Origin: JAIEPT01 sp038217425
Lineage (GTDB): Bacteria; Planctomycetota; Planctomycetia; Gemmatales; Gemmataceae
Assembly (NCBI GenBank): GCA_038217425.1
Contig: JBBQPM010000087.1
Coordinates: 1 to 27,783, forward strand
Length of the DNA: 27,783 nt
Direction: 5' to 3'
In this document: piece after piece, positions 21,051 to 27,783 of the stretch
Position numbering within the stretch: position 1 is the first letter of the stretch
How the letters are laid out: every line of letters begins with the position of its first letter
Program-made: the position numbers and the translations under genes
Notes under the pieces: generated by a model
What the model was told of the DNA's origin: nothing
The model's input: the letters and a program-made list of their open reading frames with translations, nothing else
Database searches by the model: none

Positions 21051-23468
21051 TCACGGAACCGCCGGCGGCAACGGCTTCGGCGGGATCGGCATCGGCGCCG
21101 GCGGCGCGAACTGAAACAGCCGCGTCCCCGATTGCGACGACGTGATCCGCTGACTCCCCGCCAACAACGACAGTTCACGCTTCAAGTTCACGTCGCTCTT
21201 CGGATTCAGCAGCGCCTCGCGCAACTGCTCCACCTGATTCTTACCGACCAGAAGCCCGTGCTTCTGCACATGGCGATTCAGCTCCCTCGCCGCCGTGATG
21301 CGCTGCTTGTCCAGACCCGGATCGACCGTGAGCCGGACTAACTCCTGCTGCACCATGAACCCCGGCAGCCGGCCCAGGATCTCCATCCCCTCGGTGGCGA
21401 ACTCCCCCTTCTTGATGAGCCGAAAGACGTTGTCGACCGTCGTATCCTTCTCCGAATTGGGAATGAGGTTATAGCCTGCGATCTCTTGCCGGGCCATGCG
21501 CCAGAGCGTGTCGACGGCGCTGCGGGTGATCGCCTTGCGTTCGTCGGCGGAGAGTTCCTTGAGCCCGGCCTGCTTCATCGCGTCTTGCACGACGTTCTTC
21601 AGTTCGTCCGCCATCTTCGCCCAGACGTCCGGGAGGACGCGCACGCCGGGAAAACGTGCAACCCGTTTCTCCCATTCGCTTTGCTTGTCCTTGGCGACGA
21701 GCAGAAAGATCGGCAACCTGCCCGCGTCGCTACTTTGCCGCAGCTGCGAGATGACGTACGGCATCTCGGTGGCGCCGAGGTTTTGGTGCAGGAAGATGAC
21801 CTCGAAGTTCGCGAACCCTTCCATCGCCTGAAACGCCTTGGCGACGGTGCTCGTCGAGACGAGCTTGAACCCGGTCGCGGCTTCCAGGTCGGCGCGGAAC
21901 GCAGCAATTTGATCCGTCGGAAAGCCGATCATCAGCGCCCGGCTCGATTCGTCGAGCGTCAGCGAATGATTGAGTACCTCGACCACGCGAGCGGCGATCG
22001 CGGGGACCGGCTTGCCCGGCATGTTCAGCATCGCCTTCACCGCGACCGCCTGCACCCGGCGATCGGGATAGTAGAGCGCCCGGACCAGGCCCGAAGGCCG
22101 ATTGCCGGCGCCCTGACGCAGCGCGCGGATGTCGCCGCGGTCGCCCAGGATCTGCGTCGCGGCCAGCACGGCCGCAAAATTCCCCTCGTCCAGGCCGCGC
22201 TCCAGCAGCTTCAGCAACAGCTCGACGTCGAGCCGGGCGAGCAGACTATGGATGCCGTCGGGCATCGGTTGGAGCACGAACTTATCGAGAGTCGGCCCCA
22301 ACCGGCGCTGCAGCATCAAACTCAGGTACGCCAGCTGCGCGGGAATGTAACTCGGATCTAGCTCGAGCGCATCGCGAGCATAACGCAGCCCGAAAAATTC
22401 CTCCGCCTGGCTCGGCGTCATGATCGTCGGCTCGTAGTCGAGCTGCTTGCCGTCCCATTTCCAGAACGGCACCCCCGCCGACGTCGGGAAGCGAACCTTG
22501 TGCTGATACAGCTTCTCCGCCATCTCCGTAAGCGTCACCTTCGCAGGCGGCAGGTATTCGGTTTTTACTCCCAGAATGAGACCGAGCAATTCCTTGGCCC
22601 GCTCGCGCAGCAGCTCCGGATAGATCGGCGACGACGACAGATGAATCAAGTACGGCACCGACCGCCGGTCGGGGCTCTGCGACGCCAATTCCCGCTTGCG
22701 CAGGATCTCCAGGATCGTGAGCCGAAGGCTCACCTCGCTGGCGTCCTGCAGGCGCAACTGGCGATTCTTCTTGGCGCGTTCATTCGGCGGCAGATCCTTG
22801 GCCGAGGGGTCTTCTTCGACGGCGCGGAGCGTCTCCAGGAGCGGCGGCACGATGTCGTCCGTCAGACGCACCATGCGTTCGACGATCTTGCCGAACAGCG
22901 GCTTTTCGACGTTCTCGCGCAAGGCCTGCACCAGGTGCGGCACGGCCGCGGCGCGCGAGGTGTAGATCTTCGCGAAGGCAAACTCCCGCTCCTCGACCGT
23001 CTCGGCCGCGAGCCGGGGAATGAACTTCTTGAACCGCTCGGGATCGGCCAGGTGCCCCTTGACGGCGGCGTAGACGTGATCGACGAAGAAGCTGGCGTTC
23101 TCGCGGTAAATGTTATTCTTGACGGGATCGGCGGTCCACGGATCGATCGTCTGCAGCTTGAGGAACTCGAACATCCCTTCCGCCGCCTCGATCTTGACGA
23201 TCTCCTTGTCGAACGTCTCCTTGTTCTTGGCGCGATATTCGAGCAAGTCGTTGAGGACGACGGCGCAGATCTCGAACTGCCCGACTTGCCGTTCATACTT
23301 GACGACGGCCCAGTACTCGAGGACCGACGAGGGTCGCTTGAAGAACTTCTTGTACTCGTCCTCGGCCTTGCGGATCATCTCGGCGGTGAACGCGGCGTCC
23401 TTGTCGGGAACCTGCGCATGGGCGATGGTGGTGCAGAGGAGGCCCAGACATATGCCGATGCGAATCAT
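21051..23468 (-). CDS. Secreted helical-repeat protein with an embedded receiver-like domain
   Basis: The 805-residue product begins with a signal peptide (MIRIGICLGLLCTTIAHAQ) and has GAAGGAG upstream of 23468. Most of it is helical and HEAT/TPR-like, for example AAAVPHLVQALRENVEKPLFGKIVERMV and RALYYPDRRVQAVAVKAMLNMPGKPVPAI, typical of planctomycete exported repeat proteins. Residues about 508-616 instead read like a CheY-type receiver: RALMIGF, helix, FKLVSTSTVAKAFQAMEGF, FEVIFLHQNLG, PYVISQLRQSSDAGRLPIFLLVAK, FPGVRVLPDVW. The phospho-acceptor Asp position is His561 and the acidic pocket is absent, so it would be a non-phosphorylated pseudo-receiver outside the cytoplasm. The C terminus is Pro-rich. 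Function is unknown; protein binding is likely. Confidence 0.75.
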   Translation of the reverse strand: MIRIGICLGLLCTTIAHAQVPDKDAAFTAEMIRKAEDEYKKFFKRPSSVLEYWAVVKYERQVGQFEICAVVLNDLLEYRAKNKETFDKEIVKIEAAEGMFEFLKLQTIDPWTADPVKNNIYRENASFFVDHVYAAVKGHLADPERFKKFIPRLAAETVEEREFAFAKIYTSRAAAVPHLVQALRENVEKPLFGKIVERMVRLTDDIVPPLLETLRAVEEDPSAKDLPPNERAKKNRQLRLQDASEVSLRLTILEILRKRELASQSPDRRSVPYLIHLSSSPIYPELLRERAKELLGLILGVKTEYLPPAKVTLTEMAEKLYQHKVRFPTSAGVPFWKWDGKQLDYEPTIMTPSQAEEFFGLRYARDALELDPSYIPAQLAYLSLMLQRRLGPTLDKFVLQPMPDGIHSLLARLDVELLLKLLERGLDEGNFAAVLAATQILGDRGDIRALRQGAGNRPSGLVRALYYPDRRVQAVAVKAMLNMPGKPVPAIAARVVEVLNHSLTLDESSRALMIGFPTDQIAAFRADLEAATGFKLVSTSTVAKAFQAMEGFANFEVIFLHQNLGATEMPYVISQLRQSSDAGRLPIFLLVAKDKQSEWEKRVARFPGVRVLPDVWAKMADELKNVVQDAMKQAGLKELSADERKAITRSAVDTLWRMARQEIAGYNLIPNSEKDTTVDNVFRLIKKGEFATEGMEILGRLPGFMVQQELVRLTVDPGLDKQRITAARELNRHVQKHGLLVGKNQVEQLREALLNPKSDVNLKRELSLLAGSQRITSSQSGTRLFQFAPPAPMPIPPKPLPPAVP

Positions 23469-23488
23469 GATCGGGGCTCCTTCGCTGA

Positions 23489-23540
23489 TGTTTAGCCGCC
23501 GCGCCGCCGAATCGCACCGCGAGGGCGCGGCGGCTAAACA
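23489..23540. repeat. TTTAGCCGCCGC palindrome, complete copy
   Basis: TGTTTAGCCGCCGCGCC (23489-23505) pairs perfectly with GGCGCGGCGGCTAAACA (23524-23540) around an 18-base loop. It directly abuts the lysA stop codon (23541-23543 on the complementary strand), so it probably forms the 3' end of the lysA transcript. Shorter relatives lie at 2226, 12181, 12726 and perhaps 13722. Confidence 0.85.
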
Positions 23541-24824
23541 TTATATTTCCACCTCGGGCCGAACGAGATCCTCGTACGTCTCGCGTCGGCGAATCAACTT
23601 CACGTTCGTGCCGTCGACCAGCACCTCGGCGGCTCGGGGTCGGCCATTGTAGTTCGAACTCATCGCCATGCCGTACGCCCCGGCGCTGAACACCGCGAGC
23701 AGATCGCCGCGCGCCATCTCGGGAAGCGCCCGATTCTTGGCCAGGAAGTCGCCCGATTCACACACCGGGCCGACCACGTCGACCTTCCGGGTGTTCGGAA
23801 TCTCCGCTTCGAAATCCTCGGGCGGACAGGGCACGTTTGCCGCCGGCGCGACCGGCCAAATCCGGTGGAACGAATCGTACAGCGTCGGGCGGATCAAGTC
23901 GTTCATCGCCGCGTCCTGGATGACGAAATGCTTGCCCCCCGATTCCTTGGTGTAAATCACCTGGCTTACCAGGATGCCCGCGTTGCCGACGATGAATCGG
24001 CCCGGCTCGAGGATCAGCTTGCATCCGGCCTTCTGCACGCCCGGGACGATGACGTCCGCGAACGCCTGCGCGGGGAGGGCTTCCTGCTTGCGGTAATGAA
24101 TGCCGAACCCGCCCCCCATGTTCCAGTATTCAATCTTATGCCCCTGCTGACGGAGCTTATCGATTAAAATGAGACCTTTTTCGATGCCCTGACGATACGG
24201 TTCTGCCGAAAGAATGGGTGAGCCCAGATGCATGTGCAGTCCGACGACGCGCACGTGCGGATGGCCGACCGTTTTTTGTGCGAACTCAAGGACGGTGTCG
24301 ATGTCGAGCCCGAACTTGACGCCTTTGACGCTGGTATCGGTCTTGGCGTGCGTCTTGGGGGGGAGGTCGGGATTCACGCGCAGCGCGACTAACGCAACGC
24401 GTCCCATCTGACGGGCGACGTCGCCGATGGCGGATAGTTCGCCTTCGCTCTCGACGTTGAAGAGTAGGACGTTATTTTCGAGCGCGGCGCGGATCTCGGC
24501 GTCGGTTTTGCCGACGCCGGCGAAGACGATCTGCGGCCCCATGCCCCCCGCTTGCAAGGCGCGGTAAAGTTCGCCGCCGCTGGTGACGTCGAACCCGGCG
24601 CCGTGCTGCTGCATGAGTCGGCCGATGCTCAGGTTGCCGTTGGTCTTGACGCTGTAGCAGATGAGCGGCCTGAGTTCCGCGAAGGCTTCCTGGAGTTGCG
24701 TGAGATGCCGAAGCAGCGTCGCTTTGCTGTAGATGTAGAGCGGCGTGCCGAATTTGGCCGCGAGATCGGGGACGGCGACGTCCTCGCAGTGGAGCACGCG
24801 GTCGCGGTAGGAGAAATGATCCAT
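23541..24824 (-). CDS. lysA: Diaminopimelate decarboxylase
   Basis: The 427-residue product is a fold III PLP-dependent decarboxylase of normal length. Lys60 in ICYSVKTNGN is the cofactor lysine. GFDVTSGGEL, VVGLHMHLGSPI, WNMGGGFGI (the glycine phosphate loop), LEPGRFIVGNAG, GPVCESGDFLAKNR and AGAYGMAMSSNYNGRPR are the family blocks. The CESGD Cys/Glu and the GAYG Tyr belong to the substrate site. It converts meso-diaminopimelate to L-lysine, the last step of lysine synthesis, in the cytoplasm. The start at 24824 has GAGGAA upstream. Although on the same strand as grpE, it is separated from it by 235 bases and an inverted repeat, so it probably has its own promoter. Confidence 0.95.
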   Translation of the reverse strand: MDHFSYRDRVLHCEDVAVPDLAAKFGTPLYIYSKATLLRHLTQLQEAFAELRPLICYSVKTNGNLSIGRLMQQHGAGFDVTSGGELYRALQAGGMGPQIVFAGVGKTDAEIRAALENNVLLFNVESEGELSAIGDVARQMGRVALVALRVNPDLPPKTHAKTDTSVKGVKFGLDIDTVLEFAQKTVGHPHVRVVGLHMHLGSPILSAEPYRQGIEKGLILIDKLRQQGHKIEYWNMGGGFGIHYRKQEALPAQAFADVIVPGVQKAGCKLILEPGRFIVGNAGILVSQVIYTKESGGKHFVIQDAAMNDLIRPTLYDSFHRIWPVAPAANVPCPPEDFEAEIPNTRKVDVVGPVCESGDFLAKNRALPEMARGDLLAVFSAGAYGMAMSSNYNGRPRAAEVLVDGTNVKLIRRRETYEDLVRPEVEI

Positions 24825-24867
24825 AAGAGAGTTCCTCGTCTCACAGCGGGTCTTGAGCGAAAAAAGC

Positions 24868-24995
24868 TAACCACAGAGGCACAGAGAGCACAGAGGAAGA
24901 GGGGGGACAAAACGGGAACGCGATGACGCAATTCCTCTCTTGACTTCAACTTCCTCTTCTTGCCTTACTCTGTGTTCTCTGTGCCTCTGTGGTTA
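24868..24995. repeat. Inverted repeat, CCACAGAG family (copy 2 of 2)
   Basis: The left arm 24868-24895 (TAACCACAGAGGCACAGAGA...) and the right arm 24968-24995 pair at 27 of 28 positions. The 72-base loop shares nothing obvious with the loop of copy 1 at 217-307. It lies between grpE and lysA, upstream of the lysA start. No flanking direct repeat is visible. Confidence 0.88.
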
Positions 24996-25059
24996 AAGAT
25001 TTAGACCTCAGAAACAACGGGTGCCAAAAATTATCGCCGATTCGTCACTGCCCAAAGTT

Positions 25060-25566
25060 TCAGCCCTTTGACGAGACGATCACCTTGGCGGGACGTAGCA
25101 CGCGGTCGTAGTTCATGAAGCCCTGTTCGACGACGGTGAGGATGGTCCCCGCATCGAGATCTTCCATCGGCTTTTGCATGATCGCCTGGTGCAGATTCGG
25201 GTCGAAGGCCTTGCCGTGCGCGTCGATGCGGGTGATGCCATGGCGCTTGAGCGTTTCGAGGAAATGGGTCTGCACCATGGAGACGCCTTCCACGAGCGGG
25301 CCGGTCTCGCCCGCTTGCCTGGAGGCGAGCATGGCGCGGTCGAGGTTATCGAGCACCGGCAAGAGATCCAGGGCGATGGAGCCGTTGGAATACTTGCGTT
25401 CCGACTCGCGATCGCGCTGCTGGCGTTTCTGATAGTTCTCGAACTCGGCCCGTTCGCGCTGGGCCAGGTCGCGGAACTTGTCGCGATCGGCGCGGAGCGT
25501 CGTCAATTCGTCGGGTACGGGCACGTTCATCTCGATTTCAGGTTCGGGGGATGCTTCGTCTTTCAT
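25060..25566 (-). CDS. grpE: Nucleotide exchange factor GrpE
   Basis: The 168-residue product (ATG at 25566 with AGGAAAG upstream; a GTG two codons earlier is possible) has a charged N-terminal coiled coil: LRADRDKFRDLAQRERAEFENYQKRQQRDRESERKY. The GrpE core follows, with LLPVLDNLDRAM, VEGVSMVQTHFLETLKRHGI, FDPNLHQAI and the C-terminal EQGFMNYDRVLRPAKVIVS. GrpE releases ADP from DnaK and acts as a thermosensor in the chaperone cycle. The start lies two bases after the dnaJ stop, so the two are translationally coupled. dnaK itself is not in the window. Confidence 0.95.
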   Translation of the reverse strand: MKDEASPEPEIEMNVPVPDELTTLRADRDKFRDLAQRERAEFENYQKRQQRDRESERKYSNGSIALDLLPVLDNLDRAMLASRQAGETGPLVEGVSMVQTHFLETLKRHGITRIDAHGKAFDPNLHQAIMQKPMEDLDAGTILTVVEQGFMNYDRVLRPAKVIVSSKG

Positions 25567-25568
25567 GG

Positions 25569-26699
25569 TCACTTTCCTTTTTCTCCGCCGGTAAACAGTT
25601 CTTTGATCGTATCGAAGAAACCCTTCCGTTGGGGCGAGACATTCGCGTGTTCGATCTCGGCCAATTCGCGAAACAATTCCTCTTGCCGTTTGGTCATCGT
25701 CCGGGGGGTCTCGACGACGAGCTGCACGATGAGATCGCCTGGCCGGCGCTGGCGCAGGCTGGGCATGCCTTTGCCGGGGATGCGGACGGCGTCCATGCTT
25801 TGCAGGCCCGGTTTGAGGACGTAGGGCATGGGCCCGTCGAGCGTGGGGACCTGGATTTCGCCCCCCAGCGCCGCCTGGCTGAAGGTGATCGGCACCTGGG
25901 CGATGAGAGTGTCTTCATCGCGGCGGAAGAGGGCGTGATCCTTGACGTGATACTCGATGACGAGATCGCCGCGCGGTTGGCCTGGGTCGCCCGGTTCGCC
26001 TTCGCCGCGGAGACTTTGACGCAATCCGGTGAACGAACCGGCGGGGACTTCGATGTCGAGGGTCTTGCGGATCTGCATTTTGCCCTGGCCGCTGCATTTT
26101 TTGCAGGGATCGGTGATGATCTGCCCGCGCCCGCCGCAGGCTCGGCAGGTTTGCTTGAGCTGGAAGAAACCCTGAGCGATGAGGACGACGCCGTGGCCTT
26201 TGCAGGTCTTGCAGGCCGAGGGATTGGACCCCTTCTTGCTGCGAGAGCCCTTGCATTCGTCGCAGGTCTCATTGCGCGGGATGGTGATGACTTTCTTGGC
26301 GCCGCGGTAGGCCTCGGCGAGTTCGATTTCCATCTGGAAGAGGAGCGACGCGCCGCCTTGCTGCCCGCGTTTGCCGCCCCCGCCGCCGAACATATTGGCG
26401 AAGATATCGCCGAAGGCATCGAAGATATTCTCGAACCCGCCCTGATTGAAGTTGGGCAGGTTGGAGTTGCTGAGCCCGGCATGCCCGTACCGGTCGTAGA
26501 GTTGGCGTTTTTGCCCGTCGCTGAGGACGGCGTACGCTTCGGACGCCTCCTTGAAATAGGCGGCCGCTTCCTCGTCGCCGGGGTTGCGATCGGGATGGTA
26601 CTTCATCGCCTTGGCGCGGTAGGCGCGTTTGAGATCTTCTTCGGAGATTTCCTTGGTGACTTCGAGGATTTCGTAGTAGCAGCGCTTGGTCGTGGACAT
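25569..26699 (-). CDS. dnaJ: Chaperone protein DnaJ
   Basis: From the ATG at 26699 the product has 376 residues. An in-frame GTG five codons earlier cannot be excluded, and the ribosome site is weak. The J domain has HPD at 35-37 (MKYHPDRNPGDEEAA). A Phe/Gly-rich linker follows (FDAFGDIFANMFGGGGG). The zinc centre has four CxxC motifs, CDEC, CKTC, CRAC and CKKC. The first two lack the usual GxG, because CDECKGSRSKKGSNPSACKTC carries a changed spacer. The substrate-binding C-terminal domains end with the LPGLQSMDAVRIPGKGMP-type block. DnaJ delivers unfolded clients to DnaK and stimulates its ATPase. It precedes grpE, the reverse of the common hrcA-grpE-dnaK-dnaJ order. Confidence 0.94.
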   Translation of the reverse strand: MSTTKRCYYEILEVTKEISEEDLKRAYRAKAMKYHPDRNPGDEEAAAYFKEASEAYAVLSDGQKRQLYDRYGHAGLSNSNLPNFNQGGFENIFDAFGDIFANMFGGGGGKRGQQGGASLLFQMEIELAEAYRGAKKVITIPRNETCDECKGSRSKKGSNPSACKTCKGHGVVLIAQGFFQLKQTCRACGGRGQIITDPCKKCSGQGKMQIRKTLDIEVPAGSFTGLRQSLRGEGEPGDPGQPRGDLVIEYHVKDHALFRRDEDTLIAQVPITFSQAALGGEIQVPTLDGPMPYVLKPGLQSMDAVRIPGKGMPSLRQRRPGDLIVQLVVETPRTMTKRQEELFRELAEIEHANVSPQRKGFFDTIKELFTGGEKGK

Positions 26700-26795
26700 G
26701 TCAGGTTCACCCAAAAAGCAAGCAACACACCGAAACGCCGACCCGGGGAGAGGAGTCGGCGCGGACGCCGGGACGGGAGGCGCATCCTCTGTATT

Positions 26796-27113
26796 CTACG
26801 ACTTTGGCTTTTTGCCGGACGATTTGTCGCCGCCGGAATCAGAGGCCGAGGGTTTGGCAGGTTCGGCCGCGGGCTTGGATTCGGTCGCCGGCGGCGCCTG
26901 ATCGGCCTTGGCGGAGGCCTTGTACGATTCGCTGCGGTAGTCGGTCTGATAGAATCCCGCGCCCTTGAAGATGATGGCCGCGCCGGTGCCGAAGAGCCGC
27001 TGCAGCTTGTTCTTCTTGCATGAGGGACACTTTTTGAGGAGCGGATCCTTCATGGACTGAAACTCTTCGAACTTATGGCCGCAGGCGTTGCAGAGGTAAT
27101 CGTAGGTTGGCAT
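26796..27113 (-). CDS. FmdB-family zinc ribbon protein
   Basis: The 105-residue product starts MPTYDYLCNACGHKFEEFQSM, the hallmark of the FmdB/CxxC-CxxC family, followed by CPSCKKNKLQRLFGTGAAIIFKGAGFYQTDYR. The two CxxC pairs (C8/C11 and C29/C32) form a zinc ribbon. The C-terminal half (SYKASAKADQAPP...GKKPKS) is a low-complexity Ala/Pro/Lys/Ser tail. The family is named from regulators of formamidase genes, but its general role is uncertain. No Shine-Dalgarno precedes the ATG at 27113. A GCCGAC/GTCGGC hairpin lies at 26737-26760 between it and dnaJ. It is divergent from the ammonium transporter gene. Confidence 0.88.
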   Translation of the reverse strand: MPTYDYLCNACGHKFEEFQSMKDPLLKKCPSCKKNKLQRLFGTGAAIIFKGAGFYQTDYRSESYKASAKADQAPPATESKPAAEPAKPSASDSGGDKSSGKKPKS

Positions 27114-27493
27114 AGGTGGCTTCAGAAAGATGGCGTGGATGCGTCCCAGAGTTTAGCATAACGAACTTGGGGCGAAGCGTGAACCCTGAGTTGGCGAGAA
27201 TCATTTGCCGCGCCCCACGAACCGTCGCTTTCAATCGCGCGCCTGCATTCGTGCATCGAAACTCAGCAGCGATGTCAGGTCTTATGGCATTGGCATCCGC
27301 CCGCCGCGCCGCATATTCGAACAAAAACCAGCACAATTGCACGGAAACGAGGGGATTGGGGTAATGGTCGAGGTATTGGCATCCGAGTTGCTCAGGGACG
27401 TTCCCGCCTATTACTTAGTCCCGCCTTTGCAAGTTGCCCCCTTGCGAGCCGGATGTTTGTTCCCTCCCACCCTTCTACAGGAGGTTTACGCAA
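27114..27493. other. Divergent spacer fmdB-type gene / amt
   Basis: This 380-base spacer carries no supportable gene. It holds the sigma-54 promoter for amt (separate entry). An 11-base direct repeat ATTGGCATCCG occurs at 27289-27299 and 27375-27385; only the second copy continues into a -12 element. The ribosome site AGGAGGT lies at 27479-27485. No clear NtrC palindrome was found. Confidence 0.5.
27377..27392 (+). promoter_or_regulatory. Sigma-54 (RpoN) promoter of amt
   Basis: TGGCAT-CCGAG-TTGCT matches the -24/-12 consensus TGGCAC-N5-TTGCW with one permitted change (T for C at the sixth base). The GG and GC dinucleotides are exactly 12 bases apart, as required. Transcription should begin near 27403, giving a leader of about 90 bases. 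Ammonium transporter genes are classic nitrogen-starvation targets of sigma-54 and NtrC, so location and sequence agree. The activator site was not located. Confidence 0.65.
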
Positions 27494-27783
27494 ATGAAGC
27501 GTATTCCATGGTTGCTCGTTTTTGCACTCTGCTTCGCCTCATCAGGCGGTTCCTTCGCTCAAGAAAAAGTAAAGACGATCGAAGAGAAACTTTCTGAAAC
27601 CAACAGCAAGCTCGAGGAGGCAACCGCCACGATCGCCACCAACAAGACGGAAATCAAAGTCGCGGCCGACACCATGTGGGTGATGATCACCGGCATGCTC
27701 GTATTCTTCATGAATCTCGGCTTCGCGACGGTGGAATCGGGCTTTTGCCGCGCGAAGAATTGCGTCAACATTTTGTCGAAGAA
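27494..27783 (+). CDS. amt: Ammonium transporter Amt (5' part, cut by window end)
   Basis: The ATG at 27494 has AGGAGGT eight bases upstream, and the frame stays open to the window end (96 codons). Residues 1-23 (MKRIPWLLVFALCFASSGGSFAQ) look like a signal peptide. Residues about 24-52 (EKVKTIEEKLSETNSKLEEATATIATNK) form a charged coiled-coil-like extension. Then the first Amt membrane segment appears: ADTMWVMITGMLVFFMNLGFATVESGFCRAKNCVNILSK, close to the family block ADTAWVL...LVFFMNLGFALVEAG..RAKNAVNI. The protein should conduct ammonium/ammonia across the inner membrane. The coiled-coil extension before TM1 is unusual and would lie outside the cytoplasm. Expression is probably nitrogen-controlled through the upstream sigma-54 promoter. 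Confidence 0.92.
   Translation, partial: MKRIPWLLVFALCFASSGGSFAQEKVKTIEEKLSETNSKLEEATATIATNKTEIKVAADTMWVMITGMLVFFMNLGFATVESGFCRAKNCVNILSK

Noticed and set aside
26737..26760. Terminator between the fmdB-type gene and dnaJ
   Set aside because: The GCCGAC/GTCGGC stem is only 6 bp with a 12-base loop and no T run, so it was left out as a separate feature.
27242..27360. NtrC-binding sites upstream of the amt promoter
   Set aside because: TGCATTCGTGCA and AGCACAATTGCAC resemble parts of the consensus but lack its symmetry and spacing.

Overview
The window looks like chromosomal DNA of a GC-rich planctomycete, probably from the Gemmatales/Gemmataceae side. That placement is inferred from protein style, not from a marker gene search. 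The clues are a shortened, divergent DnaA, a GyrB with the GLHGMGAKAVTALSEW ATPase variant, secreted FG-GAP/VCBS and DsbD-alpha proteins, and many long intergenic inverted repeats. No rRNA, tRNA, CRISPR array, prophage or transposase gene was found.

Layout. 1-547: non-coding, with one palindromic repeat. 548-5934: accessory genes in alternating orientation, namely a secreted Pro/Gly repeat protein, a cytosolic 5'-nucleotidase, a secreted FG-GAP protein, a DUF1415 protein, an NAD-dependent sugar epimerase and a DUF2784 membrane protein. 6202-11603: a replication block on the + strand, dnaA, dnaN, dciA (DUF721) and gyrB, with recF absent from its usual slot. 11712-13261: three tandem paralogues of a small secreted DsbD-alpha-type protein. 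13262-13873: a repeat-rich spacer. 13874-17068: a giant membrane protein. 17160-18224: an ExbB/ExbD-type proton channel pair. 18300-20875: rpsO-pnp. 21051-23468: a secreted helical-repeat protein with an embedded receiver-like domain. 23541-27113: lysA, grpE, dnaJ and an FmdB-type zinc ribbon protein, all on the - strand. 27494-end: the start of an ammonium transporter gene behind a well-matched sigma-54 promoter.

How the genes fit together. dnaA/dnaN/dciA/gyrB form a replication initiation and topology cluster. DnaA here lacks the N-terminal domain that other bacteria use to contact the helicase, while the alternative helicase loader DciA sits next to dnaN. rpsO-pnp keeps the classic ribosomal protein/RNA decay pairing, with a strong hairpin between the two genes. 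dnaJ-grpE are chaperone partners of DnaK, which is not in the window.

The most unusual layer is non-coding. At least six different inverted-repeat families occupy the spacers. One element, at 3522-3650, has 34-bp terminal inverted repeats abutted exactly by 14-bp direct repeats, which is the signature of a non-autonomous mobile element. Every convergent gene pair that does not overlap (4 of 4) has a long inverted repeat between its stop codons. One family shows compensatory base changes in its stem, arguing for a selected RNA hairpin, perhaps a dispersed bidirectional terminator. Coordinates and pairings were read by eye and no database search was possible.
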